DNA of 8,794 bases from Betaproteobacteria bacterium (GTDB taxonomy: Bacteria; Pseudomonadota; Gammaproteobacteria; Burkholderiales; UBA9220). The DNA lies in NCBI GenBank assembly GCA_003519965.1, contig DOVS01000222.1, forward strand, positions 1 to 8,794, written 5' to 3'. Shown in pieces: positions 1 to 6,221 of this stretch (within the stretch, counting starts at the first letter, position 1; every line of letters starts with the position of its first letter). Below the pieces are notes generated by a model. The model did no database searches. It was not told where the DNA came from and worked only from the letters and a program-made list of their open reading frames with translations. A program made the translations under genes and the position numbers.

Positions 1-471
1 GGCTTCGACGGCCCGCGGATGGCGTATTCGCTCCGCCATGGCGAGTTGGCGTTCTTCAGCCACAGCCGCTGGATCGACGCGCCGGCGCGCATGCTAGCGC
101 CATTGCTGGTGCATGCGTTATCGCGCAACGGCGGCTTTCGCGCGGTTGTCGCCGCCACTGGCGCGGCGCGCGCCGATTTTCGGCTGGATACTCATCTTCT
201 GCGTTTAGCCCAAGACTTCACCGCTCGTCCCAGCCGGATGCGGATCGACCTCCGCATCCAATTGACGAACATGGTTTCCGGCGAAGTCATCGCCACGCAC
301 ACATTCAGCGCCAGCGAACCCGCACCAGAAGCAACGCCCTACGGCGGCGTGCGCGCCGCCGACCGGATATTGCGGCGGCTACTACCCAGAATCGCCAAAT
401 TTTGCACTATCGCCGCCCATTCCCAACGCGCCGGTAAAAATGGGGATGCGCGGGCGTCTCCGCGTTTGTAA
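1..471 (+). CDS. ABC-type transport auxiliary lipoprotein, C-terminal part (partial)
   Basis: The reading frame is open from base 1, so the start codon, signal peptide and lipobox lie upstream and only the last 156 codons are visible. The text resembles the ABC-transport auxiliary lipoprotein family (DUF330/PqiC-like, formerly ABC_trans_aux): an R-x-A-Y segment, then FFSHSRWIDAPARMLAPLLV, a central DFRLDTHLLRLAQDF strand, RIDLRIQLTNMVSGEVIATHTF, and a PYGGVRAADRIL...LLPRIAKFC ending. Family members are outer-membrane or periplasmic lipoproteins that work with MCE-domain (MlaD-like) permease systems moving lipids between membranes. The permease, ATPase and MCE genes would therefore be expected just upstream, outside the window. 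The last 15 or so residues (after FC) are polar and look like a variable tail. The internal ATG at 19 is not a plausible start because conserved residues precede it. The family call is from recognition of the sequence pattern, not from a search. Confidence 0.84.
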   Translation, partial: GFDGPRMAYSLRHGELAFFSHSRWIDAPARMLAPLLVHALSRNGGFRAVVAATGAARADFRLDTHLLRLAQDFTARPSRMRIDLRIQLTNMVSGEVIATHTFSASEPAPEATPYGGVRAADRILRRLLPRIAKFCTIAAHSQRAGKNGDARASPRL

Positions 472-555
472 GCACCAGGTAAGCAAAAAGCGGTATACCT
501 ATTCAATACAGACCGCGCCCGTGCGCGTCAATACCACCAATAGTTCAGTACGATT

Positions 556-563
556 TAGGAGAC
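556..563 (+). promoter_or_regulatory. Ribosome binding site of the 137-residue membrane-anchored protein
   Basis: The bases TAGGAGAC contain a GGAG core 5 bases before the ATG at 567. This is the clearest Shine-Dalgarno match on the left side of the window. It supports both the reality of the gene and the choice of ATG 567 as its start. Confidence 0.6.
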
Positions 564-566
564 TTC

Positions 567-980
567 ATGCTATCTAACATACGCCTACCCTTGTTTCTCG
601 CCGCCGTCGCTATCGGCGCGATTACCTTATGGAATGTGCGCCAACCCAACCCGCAACTGGAGCGGATTAATCATGCGCTGAGCCTACGCGCCGACACCCA
701 TCTGCTCAATTATCCCTATCCCTTCCGGGTCGTACGGCTGAACGGCGCGGTCGCGGTCATGGCGACGCCCGCCGTCGCACCATCCGCCGCAGTGGTGGCG
801 GCGATCACGCCGTCGCTGCGCGGCAAACCGGCAGCCGACCCGGCGGTGGTTCGCGCCGAGAAAACCTTAACGCGCATGCAACAAGAGGCGCGCCGCATCG
901 TCTTAGCCCAGCCACAGATTAGGGCGGTGCAGTGGGTGGCCGATCCCGCTTGGCTTCGCCGCCACGGCGCGGCCGGTTAA
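567..980 (+). CDS. Hypothetical protein with N-terminal membrane anchor
   Basis: This 137-residue protein is not one I can name. Residues about 7-23 form one hydrophobic segment after a short N-terminus with Arg6, which suits an uncleaved anchor or signal anchor with the rest in the periplasm. The following text reads as a small conserved domain: QPNPQLERINHALSL, then YPYPFRVVRLNGAVAVMATP. A low-complexity Ala/Val/Pro stretch (about 68-93) follows. A helical C-terminus ends in IVLAQPQIRAVQWVADPAWLRRHG. The 'V-x-x-V-x-W' pattern near the end faintly recalls BON-like repeats, but this is too weak for an assignment. The start is ATG 567, backed by a good ribosome binding site. It lies 95 bases after the lipoprotein gene on the same strand, so co-transcription is possible but not shown. 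The antisense frame at 716-898 is a shadow. Confidence 0.72.
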   Translation: MLSNIRLPLFLAAVAIGAITLWNVRQPNPQLERINHALSLRADTHLLNYPYPFRVVRLNGAVAVMATPAVAPSAAVVAAITPSLRGKPAADPAVVRAEKTLTRMQQEARRIVLAQPQIRAVQWVADPAWLRRHGAAG

Positions 981-1040
981 CCGCCGCCGCCCGAGCGAAC
1001 GACATGAGACATCCTGCGAGCTGACACACACCGATTCTGA

Positions 1041-1244
1041 ATGAAAAGAAACACGGGCAACGTCTATTTAGTCGAAAAAACCAGCGGTGCGCGCGTGCAG
1101 GCCGTTGCAGTCGATTTGACCGGGCTTTCCATGCTTCAGCGTTACGAACGGCTGGATTACGTGGAAGATAACTTGATGATCGACCGCGACCCGCGTCAAT
1201 ACCGGGTGGATTGCAGCGAATTGATGGACGACAAACGCTTTTAG
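1041..1244 (+). CDS. Small hypothetical protein, 67 residues
   Basis: A 67-residue soluble protein with mixed charge and no membrane segment. I recognise no family. The text (YLVEKTSGARVQAVAVDLTGL, then YERLDYVEDNLMIDRDPRQYRVDC) looks like normal protein, with alternating hydrophobic residues that suggest beta strands followed by a charged helix. An in-frame TGA lies directly before ATG 1041, so this is the earliest possible start. No convincing Shine-Dalgarno sequence precedes it, so the start could be internal (GTG at codon 19 or ATG at codon 31) or translation may be weak. It follows the membrane-anchored protein by 60 bases on the same strand and converges on the EAL-HDOD gene. The antisense frame covering 919-1416 is rich in Arg/Pro/Ala and judged a shadow. 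Confidence 0.5.
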   Translation: MKRNTGNVYLVEKTSGARVQAVAVDLTGLSMLQRYERLDYVEDNLMIDRDPRQYRVDCSELMDDKRF

Positions 1245-1249
1245 CAGCA

Positions 1250-1274
1250 GCCGGGCGCCTCGCCGCGCACCGGC
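1250..1274. terminator. GC-rich hairpin in the convergent gap, possible bidirectional terminator
   Basis: The 33-base gap between two converging genes holds an inverted repeat. GCCGG-GCGC (1250-1258) pairs with GCGC-A-CCGGC (1265-1274), giving nine GC pairs, one bulged A and a six-base loop. Its location is right for a terminator serving both strands. However, neither side is followed by a run of T, so it is not a standard intrinsic terminator. In GC-rich DNA such a stem can arise by chance. Confidence 0.3.
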
Positions 1275-1277
1275 GGC

Positions 1278-2567
1278 TTAGTCCGCGCCATCGACCGCCC
1301 GGCCGATTTCGCCGGACCAGCGCAGCGCCTCGGTTTGCGCCTGAGCCATTTGCGCCCCCGTCAGCCGTAGGGACGCCGCCAATTCGACCGCTTGCCCAAA
1401 ATCGCCGCGCTCCCATTGCTCGACCAAGGACAGCATCGCGCCTAACTCTCCGTCGCGCGCCAGCAGCGCCGCCTTCACCTCGCGAGTCAGATCGAGGGAG
1501 AATGCGATATCTTCCAGTGCAACGCCGAACAAGGCGTCGAGCAGAGAAAAAATACCCGTCATAAAGGCGAGATCGGTAAAATCATCCTCACCGTTGGACA
1601 GGATAACGGATAGCAACTCCATCCATTTTCCCCGGGTGGCGGCCAAGCGGAGCAGCGGGTCGGCGGCGGCGGCGGCCCCCGGCTTGGCGTACAGTAGTAA
1701 TTGCAGCCAGCGTTGCAGTTGCTGTCGGCCCAGCACGGCGATTGCCTGGCGAATCGAGGTTGGATGAACGCGCAGCCCGATCCCCACCGAAGCCACCAAC
1801 CGCAACAAGCTAACGCACAGCACCGGATCGCGCTTGAATTCTTGCTCCAATATCCCGGTTTCCGCTTCGCCGGCGACTAATTTCAGTAAATTCAGCACCG
1901 TCGCCTTTGCCGGATCGATACGCCTGCTAACCAATAGATGGGGGCGAGCGAAATAATACCCCTGAAACAAGCCGAATCCCAACGCCAGGCACTGGCCAAA
2001 CGCCCGGTGGCTTTCCACCTTCTCCGCTAGTAATTTCAACGGCCAGCGCTTAAGCCGGTCGACCGTCGGCGCGAGCTTGCCGTTCTTGAGTTGAATCAGG
2101 TCGAGCTTGACGAGGTCGACGACCTCGAGGAGCGCTTCATACGACGGATGATAGATAAAGTCGTCCAAAGCGAACCGGAAGCCGCACTGCCGAAGCGCAC
2201 GGCAACGGTCAACGACCGCCTTGCTCGGCGGCACCGATTCGAGCAATTCCAGCGTCACCCGGTCGGCAGGCAGCAATTCCACCATTTCGCTCAATAGCAA
2301 GCACTCGTCCACATTGATAAAGCAGCGGCTATGGCCGAGCGCAGAGCCAATACCGACTTCGCTAAAGGCCGTGACGATCACTTGGGAGGTCGCCTGGAGA
2401 TTATCCCGCACCCGTGCGCGGTTGGATTCGCTGGAGCGGAACAACAGCTCGTAGGCCAGCAACCGCTGACGCCGGTCCAAAATCGGCTGGCAGCCGACGA
2501 ATATTTCCGGGGATGCAGAAACGAGATGAGGCGCCGGAGCGGCCGCCAAGGGATCGATGGCTTCCAT
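1278..2567 (-). CDS. EAL-HDOD domain signalling protein (YuxH/CdgJ type)
   Basis: This 429-residue cytoplasmic protein has an N-terminal EAL domain (about 20-215) and a C-terminal HDOD domain (about 220-420), the arrangement of the YuxH/COG3434 family that includes Vibrio CdgJ. The signature EAL reads YELLFR (39-44), as is usual in this family. Residues matching the c-di-GMP phosphodiesterase metal and catalytic positions can be picked out: E40, N85, E107 and E110, D135/D136 (ALDDF), K154, E182 and Q202 (QGYY). Loop 6 is replaced (DDFIYHPSY instead of DDFGTGYSS), so activity is uncertain; it may hydrolyse or only bind c-di-GMP. The HDOD part shows SIRQAIAVLGRQQLQRWLQLLL and GIFSLLDALFGVALEDI, typical protein-interaction output features. 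I choose ATG 2567 because an AGG core lies 7 bases upstream. A TTG at 2588 overlapping the previous stop would add seven residues. It follows the diguanylate cyclase gene by 17 bases and is probably co-transcribed with it. Confidence 0.92.
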   Translation of the reverse strand: MEAIDPLAAAPAPHLVSASPEIFVGCQPILDRRQRLLAYELLFRSSESNRARVRDNLQATSQVIVTAFSEVGIGSALGHSRCFINVDECLLLSEMVELLPADRVTLELLESVPPSKAVVDRCRALRQCGFRFALDDFIYHPSYEALLEVVDLVKLDLIQLKNGKLAPTVDRLKRWPLKLLAEKVESHRAFGQCLALGFGLFQGYYFARPHLLVSRRIDPAKATVLNLLKLVAGEAETGILEQEFKRDPVLCVSLLRLVASVGIGLRVHPTSIRQAIAVLGRQQLQRWLQLLLYAKPGAAAAADPLLRLAATRGKWMELLSVILSNGEDDFTDLAFMTGIFSLLDALFGVALEDIAFSLDLTREVKAALLARDGELGAMLSLVEQWERGDFGQAVELAASLRLTGAQMAQAQTEALRWSGEIGRAVDGAD

Positions 2568-2574
2568 TACGATA

Positions 2575-2579
2575 CCTAA
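2575..2579 (-). promoter_or_regulatory. Ribosome binding site deciding the EAL-HDOD start
   Basis: Read on the minus strand, TTAGG ends 7 bases before the ATG at 2567. This favours that ATG over the upstream TTG (2588), which overlaps the stop codon of the diguanylate cyclase gene and would rely on translational coupling. Confidence 0.45.
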
Positions 2580-2584
2580 CGAAA

Positions 2585-5500
2585 TCAAGCGTCCGGCGGC
2601 GGACTAAAAAATTGAAAATTATTCCGCCCGCGCGCCTTGGCCTGATACATCGCCACGTCGGCGCTTTTCATCAGGCCGGCGGGATCGGCGCCGTGCATCG
2701 GCGCGACAGCGATGCCGATGCTGGCGGAAATGCTCAGCGCGCGGCCGCTAATGTCGAAGGGGGAAACCAGCGCTTGCAATATTTTCTCCGCGACACGAAC
2801 CACGCTGCGCCTTTCGCGCACATTTTGCAGCAACACGACGAATTCGTCGCCGCCCAGCCGGGACACCGTGTCGCCGCGCCGCATGCAGGCGGAAAAGCGC
2901 GTGGCGACGGCTTGCAGCAGCAAATCGCCGATATCGTGCCCCAGCGTATCGTTGACCTGCTTGAAGGAGTCCAGGTCGATAAACATAACGCCCACGAGTT
3001 CGCCGCTACGCTGACTGCGCAGCAACGCCTGTTCCAGCCGCTCGCGAAACAACAGGCGGTTGGGCAGATCGGTCAGGTGGTCGAAGTGGGCGAGCCGCGC
3101 CATTCGTTCCTCGTTCGCCTTACGCTCGGTGATATCGGACAATATCGACACATAATTGACGACTTCGTCCTTGGCGTCCTTCACTTGGCTGATCGATAGC
3201 CAGGCGGGAAAGAGCTCCCCACTTTTGCGCCGCTCCCAGATTTCTCCCTGCCATCGGCCATAACGTTTGAGCCGCGTCCACAAGCGGCGGAAAAACGCCG
3301 AGCCGTGGCGGCTGGAGGACAGAAAGCGCGGCGAATGCTCCCGCACTTCGCTTTCCTGGTAACCGGTAATCCGCACGAACGCCGGATTGACGGTAATGAT
3401 GCGGCTCTCCGCATCGGTCACGATGATTCCCTCCGACGCGGTATTGAACACTTCCGCCGCCAAGCGCAGCTTTTCCTCGTTGTGCTTGCGTTCGCTAATG
3501 TCGATCATGACAACCACGATCTGCACAATACCGCCGATCGCCAGCGGCGCGATGGCGATTTCAACCTCGCGGCGCTCGCCGTTGCGGGTGGCGATGCTGA
3601 TTTCATAGCGGCTGTCGACCGGCTCGCCGGTCAAGCGGCGGTGGTGATTATCCATGACCCAGCGCCGGTCGTCGGGATGAATAAGCAGCGCGTAAGATTT
3701 CAACGCCAGAATCTCTTCCACAGTATAGTCATACAGGCGGCACAGCGCCTCGTTGGCGTACACGACCCGCCCCGACTCGATAATAAATATGCCCTCGCCC
3801 ATGTCCGACTGCGCTTTCAGCAGGGCTTGCGACAACTCGAACTGGTCGCGTAACGCTTGCTCGGCCCGGCGGAAATCGGTGATGTCGTGGCCTAACGCCA
3901 ACAAACCATGACGCATGCCGTCTGCCTGATAAAGCGGCACCTTTACCGTTTGTAATATCCGCTGGCCGCCGTCCGGCATGGGAATGACTTCCTCCACTTT
4001 GAATGGCTCGCCGCATTCCCACGCCTGGCGATCGGAAACATCGCAGCTGCGCAGCGCCTTACGGTATAGCGGATGGGCGTGGGCAGCCAGTTCGGCGTCG
4101 GTTTTTCCTTGATAGGACGCGGCTTCCAGGCCGAACAGCCGTAGCACTGCTTGGTTTGCGTGCAGCCAGCGGCCTTCGCCATCTTTAAAAAGAATCGCGT
4201 CGGGCGTCGCGTTAATCAGCGTGCGGAGTTGCTCCTCGCTTTCCTGCAACTGCTCTGCGGTGCGTTTAAGCTCGGTGATATCGGTCACCATGCTGACCGT
4301 CACGCCAGGATCGCCGTTCGCGCCGCGAATCACGGCGACTTGCGCATTGCCCCAGAACAGCGTGCCATCCTTGCGAATGAAGCGCTTTTCCAACCGGTAA
4401 AATGCTTTTTTCCCATTGATTAACTGGTTACGCAACGAGCGGCTTTTCGCCCGGTCGCCAGGATGGGTGACATCGAGATGGGTTAATTGCAACAACTCCT
4501 CGGCGGTATAACCCAGCATTTCGCTCCAGCGGTGGTTGACCTGAGTGTAGCGCCCGCTGGCGTCATGCATCAGACCGATTCCGACCGGGGCGTTGTCGAA
4601 AATCGCCTTGAAGCGGGTTTCGCTCTGGCGCAACGCCCGCTCGGCGCGCAACCGGGCGGTAATATCCACCGCGACGCCAATTGCCGCCGGCCGGCCGTTG
4701 AACGCCATGGCGCGCCCCAGCGCTTCGATCTCCAGCCGCTCGCCATTGCGGGCCACGACGCCGAAGCGATAATGAATATTATCCGCCGCACCCGTCAGCC
4801 GCGCCCGGTCCTCGGGACAAATGACCTCGAAAATCGAGTCCATGGCGTTGAGTTCCTCTAAGCGGTAGCCCAGGGTTTTCTCAATCCAGGGATTAACATA
4901 AGCCAATCGTCCATCTTGAATGAGGTACACGCCGACCAGCGTCTGCTCCGCCAGAGCGCGGTATGGCGCTTCGGCGACGGTTTGGCCGCTTGCCTCCTGG
5001 CGGCGGACGGCGGCATGCACCGTCAGCCGCACCATCTCGCGGCCGTCGACGGTAAGCGGCGCGGATGACGCCTCCACCGCAAAACTAGCGCCGTCGCGCC
5101 GCAACAAGGCGCCCTCGCCGCCAACGCCGCCTTCCGCCGTTGGCGCGCCCGACCATTCATCGGGAAAAACAATCAGTTGCTCCACTGGCTGTCCGATCAG
5201 CGCTGCGGCGTCGTCCACCCCGGCCATTTTCACCGCCGCCACGTTAGCAAACGCGATCCGCCCGTCGCAATGCAGCAAAACACCCTCGGGCGCGCCTTCC
5301 ACCAGTTGACGGTAACGCGCCTCGCTCCGCCGCAACGCCTGCTCGCCTTGCTGGCCGGCGAGATTCTGCAAGCCAAGCTCCACCATCATCGTCATATACC
5401 GGCTGAGCAACGAGAGCGCGCGCTGAAACTGGTCCGGCCCGACCACCTCCATTTTTTTCAGCGATGCTAGGTAATTGCGCTGGTCGAATCCATAACATTC

Positions 5501-6001
5501 GGCTTGTTGCCGGAACCAGTCGATGTCGGGCGACTCCAATAGGGCGTGGCCGACATATAGATCAGCCACATGCGCGCCCTGGATAATCAGCGGCGTCGCG
5601 CCATTGGTTAACCGCATGTGGCAGCGCTTTAGATGAATCCGACCCGGATCTTGCGGCAATTCGGCAAGCAATCCTTCGCAATCGGCAGTGCACTGCCGCG
5701 CCGACTGGGCGTTCACCCGGTGAAACCGGGCGCAAACATCTTCCCCGCCGGATTGCATTAAAATTTCCCCGGTGCCGGGAGCGGCAAGGCTTGCGGCCAA
5801 ACCGGTCGCCGCCGAAAAGTTGTCTAGAATATCGGGAAGTACGTTAAGATCGAGCCAATTTTGACGGAGAGGGACAGCCGCCGACGCCGCCTTTCCCTGG
5901 CGCGCAATTAACTGCTGGCGGCCGGAATGCCTTACACTTCCACCATCATCCACCATCGTCTTCATTTTCCAACGGATTAATCCTGCGTTTCCCCCCTCCA
6001 C
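2585..6001 (-). CDS. Sensor diguanylate cyclase: PocR, six PAS-like domains, GGDEF
   Basis: This 1138-residue protein is predicted to make c-di-GMP from two GTP. No membrane segment is visible, so it should be cytoplasmic. After a basic 45-residue lead comes a PocR sensory domain (about 50-215) with C90, C104, C108 and C127-H128. Six PAS-like modules follow at about 224-335 (the weakest), 343-455, 460-582, 586-715, 718-842 and 845-965. Most end in the PAC motif DIT/DIS-x-R/L, for example DITAR, DITELKR, DITDFRR, DISERK and DITERK. The GGDEF domain (about 966-1132) has FIDLDSFKQVNDTLGH (1007-1022), GGDEF at 1050-1054, and the inhibitory I-site RRGD at 1041-1044, exactly five residues before GGDEF. 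Synthesis with product feedback is thus expected. There is no EAL domain in this chain; the EAL-HDOD gene follows directly. The start is GTG 6001, with AGAGGG nine bases upstream; in-frame ATGs at 5965 and 5956 are alternatives. The ligand is unknown. Confidence 0.94.
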   Translation of the reverse strand: MEGGNAGLIRWKMKTMVDDGGSVRHSGRQQLIARQGKAASAAVPLRQNWLDLNVLPDILDNFSAATGLAASLAAPGTGEILMQSGGEDVCARFHRVNAQSARQCTADCEGLLAELPQDPGRIHLKRCHMRLTNGATPLIIQGAHVADLYVGHALLESPDIDWFRQQAECYGFDQRNYLASLKKMEVVGPDQFQRALSLLSRYMTMMVELGLQNLAGQQGEQALRRSEARYRQLVEGAPEGVLLHCDGRIAFANVAAVKMAGVDDAAALIGQPVEQLIVFPDEWSGAPTAEGGVGGEGALLRRDGASFAVEASSAPLTVDGREMVRLTVHAAVRRQEASGQTVAEAPYRALAEQTLVGVYLIQDGRLAYVNPWIEKTLGYRLEELNAMDSIFEVICPEDRARLTGAADNIHYRFGVVARNGERLEIEALGRAMAFNGRPAAIGVAVDITARLRAERALRQSETRFKAIFDNAPVGIGLMHDASGRYTQVNHRWSEMLGYTAEELLQLTHLDVTHPGDRAKSRSLRNQLINGKKAFYRLEKRFIRKDGTLFWGNAQVAVIRGANGDPGVTVSMVTDITELKRTAEQLQESEEQLRTLINATPDAILFKDGEGRWLHANQAVLRLFGLEAASYQGKTDAELAAHAHPLYRKALRSCDVSDRQAWECGEPFKVEEVIPMPDGGQRILQTVKVPLYQADGMRHGLLALGHDITDFRRAEQALRDQFELSQALLKAQSDMGEGIFIIESGRVVYANEALCRLYDYTVEEILALKSYALLIHPDDRRWVMDNHHRRLTGEPVDSRYEISIATRNGERREVEIAIAPLAIGGIVQIVVVMIDISERKHNEEKLRLAAEVFNTASEGIIVTDAESRIITVNPAFVRITGYQESEVREHSPRFLSSSRHGSAFFRRLWTRLKRYGRWQGEIWERRKSGELFPAWLSISQVKDAKDEVVNYVSILSDITERKANEERMARLAHFDHLTDLPNRLLFRERLEQALLRSQRSGELVGVMFIDLDSFKQVNDTLGHDIGDLLLQAVATRFSACMRRGDTVSRLGGDEFVVLLQNVRERRSVVRVAEKILQALVSPFDISGRALSISASIGIAVAPMHGADPAGLMKSADVAMYQAKARGRNNFQFFSPPPDA

Positions 6002-6010
6002 GGCGAACGT

Positions 6011-6017
6011 CCCTCTT
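6011..6017 (-). promoter_or_regulatory. Probable ribosome binding site of the diguanylate cyclase gene
   Basis: On the minus strand AAGAGGG lies 9 bases before GTG 6001, an acceptable spacing. A second purine-rich run (GGAGGGGGG) sits inside the first codons. It is too far (over 20 bases) from the next ATG at 5965 to serve it well, so the GTG start is preferred. Confidence 0.45.
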
Positions 6018-6056
6018 CCCCGTAGACCAATCGCTTAGGATAGGTAATAACCGTAG

Positions 6057-6076
6057 CGGGAGAATATCGGGAGAAT
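6057..6076. repeat. Perfect 9-base direct repeat in the divergent intergenic region
   Basis: CGGGAGAAT occurs at 6057-6065 and again at 6068-6076, separated by AT, so the period is 11 bases, close to one turn of the helix. It lies between the start of the diguanylate cyclase gene (transcribed left) and the M16 protease gene (transcribed right). Such tandem sites can bind a regulator on one face of DNA, but no known operator is recognised and the role is inferred. Confidence 0.4.
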
Positions 6077-6131
6077 CCTGAAAGTGATGTAGGACAAAGT
6101 ATGACATGCAAACCCGCGCGCCCTGTGGAAC

Positions 6132-6158
6132 TTGACGCGGCCAACAGAGTCCTAGGAT
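6132..6158 (+). promoter_or_regulatory. Candidate sigma-70-like promoter for the M16 protease gene
   Basis: TTGACG (6132-6137, five of six consensus bases) is followed after 15 bases by TAGGAT (6153-6158, four of six). The spacer is shorter than the optimal 17, so this is a weak prediction. It lies 64 bases before the GTG start, which leaves room for a short leader. No equally good promoter was found for the minus-strand gene. Confidence 0.28.
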
Positions 6159-6207
6159 GAGCCGGCGGCGAATCGCGCTAAACAGCACGCCGTTACCTAA
6201 CCCTTTT

Positions 6208-6212
6208 GGAGA
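6208..6212 (+). promoter_or_regulatory. Ribosome binding site of the M16 protease gene
   Basis: GGAGA at 6208-6212 has its GGAG core ten bases before GTG 6222. This spacing is a little long but acceptable. It supports the GTG start, which also gives a complete Sec signal peptide. Starting at the internal ATG (6309) would cut into the hydrophobic core. Confidence 0.5.
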
Positions 6213-6221
6213 ATAAGCCTT

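Noticed and set aside
472..566. Weak inverted repeat (AGGTA/TACCT) and AT-rich stretch considered as a promoter or terminator
   Set aside because: The stem is only five pairs, and no -35/-10 pair with good spacing could be found.
919..1416. Minus-strand open frame (165 codons) across the small genes and the end of the EAL-HDOD gene
   Set aside because: It overlaps the EAL-HDOD 3' end in another frame, has Arg/Pro/Ala-rich low-complexity content, and lacks a convincing start.
2414..3199. Long plus-strand open frame (261 codons) opposite the GGDEF and EAL-HDOD genes
   Set aside because: It is antisense to two well-supported genes across both their conserved domains, and its protein is rich in His/Gln/Arg/Ala with no recognisable motif. 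Long antisense frames are common in GC-rich DNA.
3124..4284. Identical 15-base copies GCTCGGTGATATCGG at 3124-3138 and 4270-4284
   Set aside because: Both encode the D-I-T-E motif at the end of PAS modules in the same frame, so protein-level repetition explains them; this is not a separate DNA repeat.
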